Below, piece after piece: positions 8,131 to 17,246 of a stretch of DNA of 64,000 bases (positions are counted from its first letter, which is position 1; every line of letters begins with the position of its first letter). A program made the translations under genes and the position numbers. The notes under the pieces were generated by a model. That model searched no databases, was not told the origin of the DNA, and worked only from the letters and a program-made list of their open reading frames with translations. Origin of the DNA: an uncultured Sulfitobacter sp. (GTDB taxonomy: Bacteria > Pseudomonadota > Alphaproteobacteria > Rhodobacterales > Rhodobacteraceae); NCBI RefSeq assembly GCF_947500075.1, contig NZ_CANMQS010000001.1, positions 620,001 to 684,000 on the forward strand. Direction: 5' to 3'.

Positions 8131-8610
8131 TCAGCCGCCGAAGTGCAGAACGCAGATCAGGGTGAAGAGACGGCGGGCGGTGTCCTCATCAATCTCCGCC
8201 TTGCCTTCCAGCCGTTCCTGCAACACCCGGCTGCCTTCATTGTGGATCCCGCGCCGGGCCATGTCGATGGTTTCGATCTGGGAGGGTGGCAGTTTCTTGA
8301 CCGCGTCAAAGTAGCTTTCGCAGATCTGGAAGTAGTCCTTGACGACCTGGCGGAAGGGACCAAGCGACAGGTGGAATTCGGCAGCCTTTTCGGCCTTTTC
8401 CGTTTCCACATCAAAGACCAGCCGTTTGTCCCGGATGCTGAGGCCCAGATGATAGGGGCCTTGCGGGACCGGGCGGTCCTCCCGCGCGGGGATGATGAAG
8501 GTGTTGTCTTCAAGAAGGTCGAAGACCGCGACCTTGCGCTCCTGCTCAATCTCCGGCGTGGGCGGAGGCAGGTTTGCGTCGTCGAGGGCGATATGGCTGA
8601 TACGGGACAT
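8131..8610 (-). CDS. UPF0262 family protein
   Basis: A 159-residue protein of a family conserved across alphaproteobacteria, of unknown function. It is recognised by ARRGIHNEGSRVLQERL and the FHLSLGPFRQVVKDYF segment. It has no signal peptide or membrane segment. The gene abuts the phosphatase gene with no gap. Its position beside hisD and the phosphatase is a long-standing neighbourhood in Rhodobacterales. Confidence 0.92.
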   Translation of the reverse strand: MSRISHIALDDANLPPPTPEIEQERKVAVFDLLEDNTFIIPAREDRPVPQGPYHLGLSIRDKRLVFDVETEKAEKAAEFHLSLGPFRQVVKDYFQICESYFDAVKKLPPSQIETIDMARRGIHNEGSRVLQERLEGKAEIDEDTARRLFTLICVLHFGG

Positions 8611-8696
8611 GGAAGATCAACTTTTACTAAAAAACCGATGGCGCAGGGATACGTCAGCCCCATTTCCAACGCAATGGGGAGGATGGAGAGGCTGCG

Positions 8697-9335
8697 TCAG
8701 CCCGCCAGCAGGTAGCTGGCCACCAAAAGCACAAGCGTGCCCGCCATGGAGGCATATCCCAGGATCCGCGCGCGCCCGACAAGGCGGCTGCCGGAGCGGT
8801 TGATGGCAAAGAGCGTGCTGATCAGGACAAGCGAGACAAAGGGCTGGCTGCCGTCTGCGGCGACCATGGTGCCTGCGGCGGAGAGCAGCGCCAGCAACAG
8901 CAGCAGGAAGGCGGGCGGCGCCCAGTAGTCCATCGGCAGCCCCGGTTGCGCAGGCTGCGGCGCGCGGGCGGAGCGGGTCATCACAAAGACAACAATCGGC
9001 AGGACAATGCCAAGCCCGATACACAGGCTGATGAAGATCGGCCAGGCCATGGTCAGGCCAGCTGCGGTGATGATGCCAAACAGCACGATCGCGTCGAAGA
9101 CCACCATACAGCAGCGGGCAAGCGCGTCCCGGATGCCAACACCCTTGGCATTGATCAGTGCCTTGAACGTCGCATCGCGCAGGCCGAGGTTGGCCATATG
9201 CACCGCCACGGCCAATGCGGCCAGCAGGGCAAGGGATGCGGATGCGCCATTCGAAGTTGTGTAGAGAAAGAAGGTGGCAATGCCGATGAAGATCGGCGCG
9301 AGGATCTGGCGGGTCTGGATATCGATCGCAAGCAT
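8697..9335 (-). CDS. Multi-pass membrane protein of unknown function
   Basis: This 212-residue protein has about six hydrophobic segments (near residues 12-30, 33-50, 80-100, 103-122, 140-160 and 165-210) and short polar loops. No catalytic motif is recognised. It begins one base after the hisD stop, so it is probably co-transcribed with hisD. The function is unknown. Confidence 0.7.
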   Translation of the reverse strand: MLAIDIQTRQILAPIFIGIATFFLYTTSNGASASLALLAALAVAVHMANLGLRDATFKALINAKGVGIRDALARCCMVVFDAIVLFGIITAAGLTMAWPIFISLCIGLGIVLPIVVFVMTRSARAPQPAQPGLPMDYWAPPAFLLLLLALLSAAGTMVAADGSQPFVSLVLISTLFAINRSGSRLVGRARILGYASMAGTLVLLVASYLLAG

Positions 9336-9336
9336 A

Positions 9337-10638
9337 TCAGCGGTTCAACTTGTTCAGGCGGGCGGTGACGGAAAGGCCGTGCGCCTCAAGGCTTTCGGAA
9401 GCGGCAAGCCGCTCGGCGGCAGGGCCGATGGCGCGGAGCGCGTCCGGAGTCATCCGGGCCAGCGTGGTCCGCTTCATGAAGTCAAGCACCGAGAGGCCGG
9501 AGGAAAACCGCGCGGAGCGCGCGGTGGGCAGGACGTGATTGGGGCCGCCGACATAATCCCCGATGGCTTCCGGCGTCCATTGGCCCAGAAAAATCGCACC
9601 GGCGTGGGTGACCTGGGCGCTCAGCGCATCGGGGTCCGCGACGCAAAGCTCAAGGTGTTCAGGCGCGATGCGGTCGCTGAGGCGGGCAGCGGTGGCAAGG
9701 TCCGGCACGGTGATGATGGCCCCGAAGTCGCGCCAGCTGTCACCTGCGATGGCGCGACGCTGGAGGGTTGTGAGGTGGCTTTCGACGGATCTGGCCACCG
9801 CCTGACCAAAGGCTGCATCGGTGGTGATCAGGATCGACTGGGCGGAGGCGTCATGTTCCGCCTGGCTGAGCAGGTCAAGCGCGATCCAGTCGGGGTCATT
9901 GTCAGCATCCGCGATGACAAGGATTTCCGAAGGGCCGGCAATCATGTCGATGCCGACTTTGCCGAACACCCGGCGTTTGGCGGCAGCGACAAAGGCGTTG
10001 CCGGGGCCGGTGATCTTGTCCACGGGGGCGATGGTTTCGGTCCCGTAGGCAAGGGCCGCAACCGCCTGCGCCCCGCCAATACGGTAGATTTCATCGACGC
10101 CGGACAGATGCGCGGCCAGCAGGACCAGTGGGTTCAGGATGCCATCGGGCGTGGGCACCACCATGGCGAGGCGGTCAACACCGGCCACCTTTGCGGGGAT
10201 GGCGTTCATCAGGACAGAGCTGGGATAGCTGGCGAGGCCACCGGGGACATAGAGACCAGCGGCGGAGACCGCGCTCCAGCGCCAGCCGAGGGTTGCGCCC
10301 GCCTCATCCGTCCATTGGGCGTCTTCGGGCAGTTGGCGCGCGTGGTAGGCGCGGATGCGCGCGGCAGCATGTTCGAGGGCTGCGCGGTCTTCGGCAGCGA
10401 CCTCCTCAATGGCCTGCGCCATTTCTTCGGGGGTGATGCGCAGGGTGTCTGCGGTCAGGGTGATCCGGTCGAATGTCGCGGTCAGCGCAATGACGGCTGC
10501 GTCACCGGTGGCGCGGACCTGCGCAATGATGTCGGCCACCACCGCATCCACATCCGGGCTGTCTTCGCGTTTGGCATTCAGGAGCCGGGCAAAGGATGTC
10601 TCAAAGTCCGGGGATTGACTGTCGAGGAAGGTGGGCAT
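9337..10638 (-). CDS. hisD: Histidinol dehydrogenase
   Basis: This 433-residue zinc-dependent NAD enzyme catalyses the last two oxidations of histidine synthesis (L-histidinol to L-histidine). Family signatures are present: PGGLASYPSSVLMNAIPAKVAG, GPGNAFV.AAKR.VFG, the IDMIAGPSEILVIAD segment, and the C-terminal catalytic region with APEHLELC and the NHVLPT..AR.SS.LSV.DFMKR motif. Length is normal. It is the only his gene in the window, grouped with DUF2948 and murA upstream. Confidence 0.98.
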   Translation of the reverse strand: MPTFLDSQSPDFETSFARLLNAKREDSPDVDAVVADIIAQVRATGDAAVIALTATFDRITLTADTLRITPEEMAQAIEEVAAEDRAALEHAAARIRAYHARQLPEDAQWTDEAGATLGWRWSAVSAAGLYVPGGLASYPSSVLMNAIPAKVAGVDRLAMVVPTPDGILNPLVLLAAHLSGVDEIYRIGGAQAVAALAYGTETIAPVDKITGPGNAFVAAAKRRVFGKVGIDMIAGPSEILVIADADNDPDWIALDLLSQAEHDASAQSILITTDAAFGQAVARSVESHLTTLQRRAIAGDSWRDFGAIITVPDLATAARLSDRIAPEHLELCVADPDALSAQVTHAGAIFLGQWTPEAIGDYVGGPNHVLPTARSARFSSGLSVLDFMKRTTLARMTPDALRAIGPAAERLAASESLEAHGLSVTARLNKLNR

Positions 10639-10715
10639 GGCGGTGGGTGCTCCAAAACAGATTTCAGGCCTCCGGCGGGGTTTTTGGAACCATTTGGAAG
10701 CAGGTGGTGAGGGTC

Positions 10716-11186
10716 TCAGGTGTCGTGATGTGGACGCTTGCCGGAGGGGGCTTTGTAGGGGCGCGTGACGTCTTTGAGGGTCGCTTCGAGCGTTTCGGCC
10801 GTGAGGCGGAGGGCGCCGTCCCCCGCAAGGGTGAGGGTGACATGGCCGGAGGGCGCATCGGTTTCATCAAAGGTGATGTCCAGCAGAGACAGCACGGTGT
10901 CCGCATCGCCCCGAGGGATGCCCTGACTGGCGACATGCTGGATGGTTTCAAAGACCAGCAGGGACTGGACCCGTTCTGCACCATGGCGGGCGTTGCCGGT
11001 GTCTTCCCAGCGCACGCGGTTGATCAGCAGCGCAAAGCGGCCTGCCTTGCGGTCCCAGCGCATTTCGGACGCGGGGAACACGGCGTCCTGCACCAGTGAG
11101 GCGATCACCTTGAGGTCTTCGGCATCCAGTGCCCCGATGTTGATCGGGGCTTCGCTGCCGTCTTCGAAACGCGCGTCGTTGGTCAT
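10716..11186 (-). CDS. DUF2948 family protein
   Basis: This 156-residue protein has the alphaproteobacterial DUF2948 pattern: [17 protein letters not shown], ..RRF.LLINR.RWE, and a closing EVTLADVTRPY-like segment (here [21 protein letters not shown]). The function is unknown. Its ATG overlaps the murA stop (ATGA), and it is conserved between murA and hisD in this group, so it is translated together with murA. Confidence 0.9.
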   Translation of the reverse strand: MTNDARFEDGSEAPINIGALDAEDLKVIASLVQDAVFPASEMRWDRKAGRFALLINRVRWEDTGNARHGAERVQSLLVFETIQHVASQGIPRGDADTVLSLLDITFDETDAPSGHVTLTLAGDGALRLTAETLEATLKDVTRPYKAPSGKRPHHDT

Positions 11187-12454
11187 GTGTCCTTGATCCG
11201 TTCGATATCCGCGCCGATGCCGGAGAGTTTTGTCACCACATGCTCATAGCCCCGGTCAAGGTGGTAGACGCGGGCGACTTTGGTTTCTCCCTCAGCCGCG
11301 AGGCCTGCAAGGATCAGGGAGACAGAGGCGCGCAGGTCAGTGGCCATCACCGGCGCGCCTTTGAGGCGTTCGACACCCGTGACCGTTGCGGTGCCGCCGT
11401 GCACCTCGATCTCGGCACCCATGCGGATGAGTTCGGGGGCGTGCATGAAGCGGTTCTCGAAGATCTTTTCTTCGAGGTGTGAGGTGCCATCGGCGGTGCA
11501 GAGAAGCGCCATCATCTGGGCCTGCAAATCGGTTGGAAACCCCGGAAAGGGCGCGGTGGTCACGTCGACCGCGCGGATGCGCCCGTTTTTGCGGGCGACC
11601 TTGAGGCCCTTGTCCGTTTCCGTCACGCTGATGCCCGCCGCTTCCAGTTTTTCGCAGAAGCTTTCCAGCAGGCTGATGCGTCCGCCCAGACATTCCACTT
11701 CGCCGCCGCAGATCGCGGGTGCGAGCATATAGGTGCCCAGTTCAATCCGGTCCGTCACAACGCGGTGGGTGGCACCGTGCAGACGGTCGACGCCCTGAAT
11801 GGTGATGGTTGGGCTGCCGTCGCCGTCGATCTCAGCCCCCATGGCCCGCAGGCAGGTGGCGAGATCGACGATCTCCGGCTCGCGCGCGGCGTTGTTGATC
11901 ACCGTGGTGCCTTTGGCCAGCGTGGCGGCCATCATGATGTTTTCTGTCGCGCCGACGGAGGCGAAGGGGAAGTCGATCACGGCGCCCTTGAGTTTCCCGC
12001 CCGCCGCCTTGGCGTGCAGGTAACCATCGCGCAGCTCAATCTCTGCGCCCATTTGGCCAAGCCCGTCCGTGTGGATGTCCATGGGCCGCGCGCCAATCGC
12101 GCAGCCGCCGGGCAGCGAAACGATTGCATGGCCTTCGCGTGCCAACAGCGGACCCAGCACCAGGTTGGAGGCGCGCATCTTGCGCACGATGTCATAGTCC
12201 GCCCGCGTGTTGATCGCACCATGGCTGGACAAGGCCAGCACCTGGCCCTCCTGCAAGGCGGTCACTTCGGCACCGAGGGATTCCAGCAGTTGGGTCATGG
12301 TACGGATGTCGCTGAGCCGGGGCGCGCCGGTCAGCGTCAAAGGCTCCTCGCTCAGCAAGGTCGCGGGCATCAGGGTGAGGCAAGCGTTTTTCGCGCCCGC
12401 GATGGGGATTTGCCCCGAAAGCGGTGTGCCGCCCCTGACCAGAATGGAATCCAT
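11183..12454 (-). CDS. murA: UDP-N-acetylglucosamine 1-carboxyvinyltransferase
   Basis: This 423-residue cytosolic enzyme adds the enolpyruvyl group of PEP to UDP-GlcNAc, the first committed step of peptidoglycan synthesis. The N-terminal [16 protein letters not shown] motif, the catalytic Cys loop [13 protein letters not shown] (the cysteine attacked by fosfomycin is kept) and TD.QAQM-type [13 protein letters not shown] are all present. Length is normal for the family. It is upstream of DUF2948 and hisD. Confidence 0.98.
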   Translation of the reverse strand: MDSILVRGGTPLSGQIPIAGAKNACLTLMPATLLSEEPLTLTGAPRLSDIRTMTQLLESLGAEVTALQEGQVLALSSHGAINTRADYDIVRKMRASNLVLGPLLAREGHAIVSLPGGCAIGARPMDIHTDGLGQMGAEIELRDGYLHAKAAGGKLKGAVIDFPFASVGATENIMMAATLAKGTTVINNAAREPEIVDLATCLRAMGAEIDGDGSPTITIQGVDRLHGATHRVVTDRIELGTYMLAPAICGGEVECLGGRISLLESFCEKLEAAGISVTETDKGLKVARKNGRIRAVDVTTAPFPGFPTDLQAQMMALLCTADGTSHLEEKIFENRFMHAPELIRMGAEIEVHGGTATVTGVERLKGAPVMATDLRASVSLILAGLAAEGETKVARVYHLDRGYEHVVTKLSGIGADIERIKDT

Positions 12455-12459
12455 ATGCT

Positions 12460-12660
12460 CTAGCTTTCTTGTGCGGGCCGTTTGCCAGCCCGGTCTGTTT
12501 CATCTGCCTGCGTATCCGACGCCAACTCAATATTCTGGCCTGCCCGCGCACGTGCTTGAGCCTTGCGCCGCGCCATATTGGCCTTGAGCGCGGATTTGAG
12601 CCGATCCTCCCGGTTTTGCCCGGATTTTGACGGCCCCTGCGAGGGGGTTTGGCGTGCCAT
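12460..12660 (-). CDS. Small basic protein upstream of murA
   Basis: A 66-residue, highly charged protein ([19 protein letters not shown], then a [15 protein letters not shown] helix). It has no membrane segment or motif. It lies 5 bases before murA on the same strand, and a similar short basic gene is often found at this place in Rhodobacterales, which supports it being real. The function is unknown. Confidence 0.6.
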   Translation of the reverse strand: MARQTPSQGPSKSGQNREDRLKSALKANMARRKAQARARAGQNIELASDTQADETDRAGKRPAQES

Positions 12661-12746
12661 GCTGCCTCTGTACCGCAGGGCGCGGTGAGGGTCCAGATTA
12701 GGCTTGCACGATGTCCAGTTAGCCGCTAATGACCGCGCTCATCGGC

Positions 12747-12783
12747 GCTGCTGTAGCTCAGAGGTAGAGCACTCCCTTGGTAA
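12747..12783 (+). pseudogene. 5' half of tRNA-Thr (truncated duplicate)
   Basis: These 37 bases are identical to the 5' half of the intact tRNA-Thr at 12894-12930 (acceptor, D arm, anticodon loop up to TTGGTAA). After that the sequence diverges, and no pairing acceptor or T arm follows, so it cannot make a tRNA. The copies start 147 bp apart. This looks like the scar of an integration or duplication at the anticodon loop. Confidence 0.85.
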
Positions 12784-12893
12784 TGGGCGGGTCCATTCCA
12801 AGTTCGAGTGTTCGAACAATGAGTTAGCGGGGCGTGGTGGAAATTAGTAGGGTATTAGTAGGGCGTTTTTTCCCGGTGCCCTGAAGTGGATAG
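12784..12893. other. Remnant between the two tRNA copies, with ATTAGTAGGG direct repeats
   Basis: This 110-bp spacer contains ATTAGTAGGG twice (12844-12853 and 12855-12864), followed by CGTTTTTT. Short direct repeats like these are typical of arm-type integrase binding sites. The stretch may be what is left of an older element that used the tRNA anticodon loop as its target. Confidence 0.4.
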
Positions 12894-12968
<75 letters not shown>

Positions 12969-13166
12969 CATTATTTGATATGTATTATTAATTTCAATTA
13001 CTTAAGAGATACTTAAGCGGGCTAGACCACCCTGCAGGCCACCTTTCTCAGCTTGAGTTGGCGCTCTTTTCAGACCACTAGCTGTGTCCCAGAATCCAAG
13101 GCTGGCGCTAGCCGAGAGAAAATCCCGCCTCGACACGCCAATGCTTAATCACAAGAGAATCTGAGT

Positions 13167-14387
13167 TCACTGTAGCCCTAGGCTTACTACTGCCTCATAG
13201 TTCGAACCCGTAGAACAGTAGCTGTCTTTTGGAATTCGGCCAGACTTTTTCCATTTCGAAACAACAGCATCAACCTCGTGAGCCTTGAGTGTCCCTATTG
13301 AAATTGCAATCCAACCGTTTCTGGACCGGAATGCTTTCAGATATCGGCGGTCAGTTACACTTGATAGGACGTAGTCCCGCGCTTCGGAAATCGTGGGCCG
13401 GGATGCCACTATCAAAGCGCAATCACCCGGTAAGATATGGTCGGAAATACTGTTTACTGTTTTCTGCCGGGGGACAATCGCGCCCATTCTCGCGTTATCG
13501 ACGCTTACAATTAGTGACTGATAGCCTCCATCCTCGTCATACCATCTAACGCCAGCCGGTCCCGGTACAGGCCTACGGCATGCAAACTCAGGATTTTGAT
13601 CAAGTTGAAAGCAGACTTCGCTCTCTGACAAATAATATCTTCCTGAGGAAACCTGCCCGCTTGTGAATTGAAATATGGTGGTCCCATCTTTGTTCAGCGA
13701 TGCGTACCATTTCTTTCCACTGGAGACTAGTTGACCTGTAATAACCTTGCCTCGCCATGTCTCAGGATTAGCAAGATCAACCGTTTTGGGTCGAGGTTCT
13801 GGACTGGCAGTCTGAGGCTCTGTTTCATTAAGAAAGCCGTAGCGGCGATTCTCCGATGCCGAGAAGACATACATGCTTTCGGGAGGAGTTCTCAACATCA
13901 CCCCAATCACTTCGGAAGGAACGTCATAGTCATTCAATGCTTCGAGCACGTCCGCCAGTGCGAATTGTCCACCCACCATATCACCACGCCCATTTGATGG
14001 GCTTATCTGATGCACGCCGAGTTCACCAAATGCCAATCGCTCGGCCCCTGCAAAGAATACCAATGCACAGGCTGAAAAACACTTACTCTCACTCAAAACA
14101 ACGGTAGCCATACCCAAGCCATGCACTCTGGTAGCTATGGCAAGCGCACCATGAACAGCCCCTCCCGGACTATCAAGTATCAGCACTGAAGCGTTTGGCA
14201 CCTCCGAGAGAGTTCTCTCAAACGCCAAAGGTGTACGGGAATCAATTTCATCAGCAATCGCAATAATCCCGTCACCCTCATCTACTATGATGACTGGGTA
14301 GTTTGGGTGTTCAGCATTTTGAGCGAAGGCAGATGTGCTAAGGAATTGCAGGAAAAACGCGCAAAAGAGAGCGTTGGCCACTCTCAT
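13167..14387 (-). CDS. Secreted ClpP/crotonase-fold protein (periplasmic protease-like)
   Basis: This 406-residue protein has a signal peptide (MRVANALFCAFFLQFLSTSAFA) and a ClpP-type core at about residues 30-200. The core has LILDSPGGAVHGALAI (oxyanion-loop SPGG), FSACALVFFAGAERLAF (candidate nucleophile Ser) and LGVHQISPS (candidate catalytic His), as in predicted periplasmic ClpP-like proteins (COG3904). The C-terminal ~200 residues have cysteine-containing strands (CRRPVPGP, GDCALIVAS) and are unrecognised. The ATG at 14387 starts the signal peptide; a GTG 30 bases earlier is possible. It is island cargo beside the tRNA, and its base composition is more A+T-rich than the core genes. Confidence 0.75.
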   Translation of the reverse strand: MRVANALFCAFFLQFLSTSAFAQNAEHPNYPVIIVDEGDGIIAIADEIDSRTPLAFERTLSEVPNASVLILDSPGGAVHGALAIATRVHGLGMATVVLSESKCFSACALVFFAGAERLAFGELGVHQISPSNGRGDMVGGQFALADVLEALNDYDVPSEVIGVMLRTPPESMYVFSASENRRYGFLNETEPQTASPEPRPKTVDLANPETWRGKVITGQLVSSGKKWYASLNKDGTTIFQFTSGQVSSGRYYLSESEVCFQLDQNPEFACRRPVPGPAGVRWYDEDGGYQSLIVSVDNARMGAIVPRQKTVNSISDHILPGDCALIVASRPTISEARDYVLSSVTDRRYLKAFRSRNGWIAISIGTLKAHEVDAVVSKWKKSGRIPKDSYCSTGSNYEAVVSLGLQ

Positions 14388-14505
14388 GCTGCTACCAGGA
14401 TATCGAACCAACTCCACACAACTAGTCTCCCTGAGTTGCTTCTTCTCAACTCCACTCTACGCATTTAGCTGCTGGAGCAAAGAAACAAGTTTCCTTCGGC
14501 TAAGA

Positions 14506-15102
14506 CTAGAAATACTGGATTTCGTTGATTTGAACCATCAGTCTTCGGAGTTCACGCGCTCCAGGCGGGCCTTCGCCATAAGACCAACGCCGTTCTGAGA
14601 TACACCACCCAAATTCTCGTATCGAACCGCTCGCTTGGTGCGCCTGTTCGCCTTTTCTGCGTGTTCTGCCAAGTACATTGATCCAATCAGGGTTGCGCCC
14701 CGCAGTCAGAAGAAAGACTTGAGACCTTTCCGTGGTTACAGTGAACGCACTGAAGGGCCCTCCATGGCCTGCCTCAGCGATTGCCTTGTGCCATTCACCT
14801 ATGTTTTTGAAGGCTCCTTCATCACTCAGCGCAGCCATAAGGTGCTTGCACCATCTTGAAAAGCTATTTGCCGGGAAATCGCTACGATGCAAAAAATCAG
14901 GGCAAGAACAAGTCTGGTAGGAGAGTGAGACATCATAGAAAACTCCTGGATGGGTGAATGAAGCAATTTGGCGATCGCCGGAGACGGGGCGAATGTCGGC
15001 GCATTCGAGTTGAAAAGGAATAAAGAGATCGTCTGCCCGTTTCTCATAAGTTCGACGGGTTCTTGGCTGTCGTCCTAGTAGACTGCGCAATAGTTTTCTC
15101 AT
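14506..15102 (-). CDS. SWIM zinc-finger domain protein
   Basis: This 198-residue protein has a C-x-C-x(n)-C-x-H zinc motif (TCSCPDF ... SRWCKHLMAAL, residues ~64-90), the hallmark of SWIM domains. These bind DNA or protein partners. The remaining sequence is basic and aromatic, with a C-terminal ERRWSYGEGPPGAR segment. No helicase or MULE domain is attached. It is separated from the HGG-type gene by 146 bp and lies in the cargo part of the island. The function is unknown. Confidence 0.65.
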   Translation of the reverse strand: MRKLLRSLLGRQPRTRRTYEKRADDLFIPFQLECADIRPVSGDRQIASFTHPGVFYDVSLSYQTCSCPDFLHRSDFPANSFSRWCKHLMAALSDEGAFKNIGEWHKAIAEAGHGGPFSAFTVTTERSQVFLLTAGRNPDWINVLGRTRRKGEQAHQASGSIREFGWCISERRWSYGEGPPGARELRRLMVQINEIQYF

Positions 15103-15248
15103 TTGTCGCTAGACCCGGTGAAACTCATTGTAAGACGTTCGCAGACCGTGCGGCATTGGTCAATTTGGGCTCATGCCTGCCATTCACTGCTGGCGCAAAG
15201 CTAAGCACTCACAATCTAGACATTGTCCAATTCTCTGAAATATCAGCG

Positions 15249-15503
15249 TCAGAAACCGTCTGCAGTTGGTCCCATTAAGAACCGAACCAAGCGGCGCATA
15301 TTCTGCATTTTCTTTGTCCTCAATCCGTGCCGATAATTAGGATGTGTTGAACCGGAACATGCACCACCGCCAGCGCCATGCATCCGGCAAACCGCCCAGC
15401 CGCGCACTGCAGGGTTTTTGCACAGAACGCCAGAGCGCTTGGAGTTGGCTGTGCATCTAGGTGATTGGTGCGCCCTTTGCATGGGGTTATCGTCGATTTC
15501 CAT
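15249..15503 (-). CDS. Small zinc-binding protein of the HGGxSTxxS type
   Basis: This 84-residue protein has cysteine/histidine pairs in RCTANSKRSGVLCKNPAVRGWAVCRMHGAGGG followed by a NYRHGLRT motif. The pattern is common in small proteins of alphaproteobacterial phages and islands. The ATG at 15503 overlaps the upstream stop (TGATG) and is preceded by GGGGGGTAAGTG. The function is unknown. The genomic association points to element biology. Confidence 0.75.
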   Translation of the reverse strand: MEIDDNPMQRAHQSPRCTANSKRSGVLCKNPAVRGWAVCRMHGAGGGACSGSTHPNYRHGLRTKKMQNMRRLVRFLMGPTADGF

Positions 15504-16027
15504 CACTTACCCCCCTTCTCAACCGTGCCCACAATCGCTTGCCCGCCGTCTTCAACGTTCACCCGTTGCACGACCACGGTTTGCTTGCCGCCGTTGCGGT
15601 GTTTGCGCAGCGCCTCAATCTGTGTCGTATAGGTCCGGGCAAGCTTGTTGTACCCTGAATAGTGCGCCTGAACCTGCTGGACGGTTTCAGCGTTCCCCAG
15701 CCATCGGCCAGCGCGCACCAGTGCCACATGCGTTGCCGCCATCTGCACCGCTAGCAACCGCTCTACAGTATCGCGCGGAGCAATCTCTGCTATGACCGCA
15801 ACCATAAAAACCCGTTCGTCGTTGCCCTCATATTCATCGCTGGCCTCAGTTGACTTCAGAGCCTTCAAACAATGGCGCAGAAGGCCCTCAGCAATCTCCG
15901 GATGATTTGTTCTGAATATCTTTTCGATGGCAGTCTTTTCCGTGATTTCGACCTGCTGGCCTTCCTCGGGTGTACCTTTGAAACTAACGCCCAACGTGCT
16001 TTCCGATCTGACGGGTTGCTTGCTCAT
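15503..16027 (-). CDS. Mobile-element conserved hypothetical protein
   Basis: This 174-residue protein ends in QTVVVQRVNVEDGGQAIVG, a motif repeated in many unnamed proteins of alphaproteobacterial islands and prophages, usually next to an HGG-type gene as here. The middle has AVQMAATHVALVRAGRWL and ..YNKLARTYTTQIEALRKHR helices. The start at 16027 (MSKQPV) is preferred over an upstream in-frame ATG at 16099, because the extra 24 residues look random. The biochemical role is unknown. Confidence 0.75.
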   Translation of the reverse strand: MSKQPVRSESTLGVSFKGTPEEGQQVEITEKTAIEKIFRTNHPEIAEGLLRHCLKALKSTEASDEYEGNDERVFMVAVIAEIAPRDTVERLLAVQMAATHVALVRAGRWLGNAETVQQVQAHYSGYNKLARTYTTQIEALRKHRNGGKQTVVVQRVNVEDGGQAIVGTVEKGGK

Positions 16028-16121
16028 GCTGTCCTGCCTTTGGCTAGATGTATAAATGTCCTGTTTTTTGTGACGCGGGCTTTCGCAAAACTCTGACATG
16101 CGGCACAGATTTTGTGACGGT

Positions 16122-16586
16122 TCATTGTTTCACCACCCTAAGATTGCCCCTAGTGTCACAATGGTTGTGACAGGGTGTCCGCTCTTTTGTGCGGGGCTTC
16201 TGAATTTTCCGCCAAATGGCAAAGCCCTTCGGCGCTGTTTTGAGGTCATCGCAGGGCAATTCCTCCAGCGCCCAATGCGACGTCATGCCGACGCCGGACG
16301 GCCCAAGGCACGGCCCTTGCGTCATGCGGATGAACGCCCGGTCCTGCAATTCCTGAAACCACTGCCCGACAGTGTTGCGGTGCACGTTCAGCGCCTTTGC
16401 AGCATCGCGATGGCTGAGAAGGATGCGCCCGTTGTTCGATCCGGTGAAGCGCCGCTTCAGTTCGATATAGAGCGCGCGGGGGCCAGGTTTGAGCGTTGCC
16501 CATGCCTCCGTTGCCTGCACCCATTCAGGAAGCTGGACATGACGCCCAGCCCCCTTCTTCGCGTACTTGTAAGGCTTGCCCCCCAT
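16122..16586 (-). CDS. Winged-helix/HTH DNA-binding protein, island replication/regulation type
   Basis: A 154-residue basic protein. Residues ~35-90 form a helix-turn-helix (ALYIELKRRF..SNNGRILLSHRDAAKALNVHRNTVGQWFQELQDRAFI), as in replication-initiator-like and helper proteins of small integrative elements. There is no nuclease or helicase motif. It is coupled to the preceding small gene through a TGATG overlap. DNA-binding is likely; whether it initiates replication is a guess. Confidence 0.7.
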   Translation of the reverse strand: MGGKPYKYAKKGAGRHVQLPEWVQATEAWATLKPGPRALYIELKRRFTGSNNGRILLSHRDAAKALNVHRNTVGQWFQELQDRAFIRMTQGPCLGPSGVGMTSHWALEELPCDDLKTAPKGFAIWRKIQKPRTKERTPCHNHCDTRGNLRVVKQ

Positions 16587-16753
16587 CAGCGCCCGCCACG
16601 CGCCATAAGCGCCATGTAGAGGCGCAGGGCGACCATTTGGCTAGGGCAACCGCCCAGCGTCACCCACGCGGCGTCTGTAGCGGCCCCTGCGCCCTTTCGG
16701 GCCATGACCACCCATGAGCCGTCTTTGGTGGCAAGCATGTATCTCTTATCCAT
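16586..16753 (-). CDS. Small island protein, unknown
   Basis: This 55-residue protein (MDKRYMLATKDGSWVVMARKG..., ending MVALRLYMALMARGGR) is held in place by overlaps on both sides: its start lies inside the 3' end of the 34-residue gene upstream, and its stop overlaps the next start. The tight coupling argues that it is translated. No motif is recognised. Confidence 0.5.
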   Translation of the reverse strand: MDKRYMLATKDGSWVVMARKGAGAATDAAWVTLGGCPSQMVALRLYMALMARGGR

Positions 16754-16850
16754 GGCGTGACCCTCCAAAGAACAATTCGGCAAACAGGCGGGCCTGCGTT
16801 TCGGTCATGCCGTAGCGGCGGCGCAGGCGGAGAATGCGAAGGGACGTCAT
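16746..16850 (-). CDS. 34-residue island peptide with HTH-like helix
   Basis: A very short gene, MTSLRILRLRRRYGMTETQA..., ending LFAELFFGGSRHG. Its ATG overlaps the stop of the gene upstream (ATGA) and its end overlaps the next start by 8 bases. Similar 'RRYGMTETQARLxAxL' mini-proteins occur in Rhodobacteraceae phage-like elements. It could be half of a DNA-binding helix-turn-helix, but that is inference. Confidence 0.5.
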   Translation of the reverse strand: MTSLRILRLRRRYGMTETQARLFAELFFGGSRHG

Positions 16851-17134
16851 GCGCAGTCCTCCCCATGGCCCAGCGCCTCTGCTGATTTGGGGAACCGCAG
16901 TGTTGCCCGATCCACGTCTGGCGACAGTGAGTAAAACGCCACGCCGTCCGGTTGACGATATTCGGTGCAGATCGGCCAGTGATACTCCGCTTTCAAGCGG
17001 TGAATAACGGCAGGCAAACGCCAGCCTTTCACATTTTGAATCTGCGTCAGTTGGGAGATGGTTTGCCCCTCCGTAAGGGCCTTGCACGTCCAGTAGACGC
17101 TGGTTGGTTTTGAGTAAGAATGTGCCTGTGGCAT
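16847..17134 (-). CDS. Winged-helix domain protein of the island
   Basis: This 95-residue protein begins MPQAHSYSKPTSVYWTCKAL with AAAGGA 6 bases upstream. The segment TISQLTQIQNVKGWRLPAVIHRLKAEYHWPI reads as a winged helix, with the wing in TEYRQPDGVAFYSL. Proteins of this type are often found in alphaproteobacterial prophages. It starts a run of four overlapping genes. A regulatory or DNA-binding role is likely. Confidence 0.65.
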   Translation of the reverse strand: MPQAHSYSKPTSVYWTCKALTEGQTISQLTQIQNVKGWRLPAVIHRLKAEYHWPICTEYRQPDGVAFYSLSPDVDRATLRFPKSAEALGHGEDCA

Positions 17135-17246
17135 GTTCAATCCTTTGATTGAAAACGCGCGGCGCTGGGCGTATGTGTTGGGAGTATCCACCAAGATATA
17201 TTCCTGTCCCACATGCCCAGCGCTTATGCGCCGGGTGGGACGGGTC

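Noticed and set aside
7678..8715. Plus-strand frame of 345 codons
   Set aside because: Antisense to the phosphatase and UPF0262 genes, which have clear family motifs.
9274..10710. Plus-strand frame of 478 codons
   Set aside because: Antisense to hisD; Gly/Asp-rich shadow.
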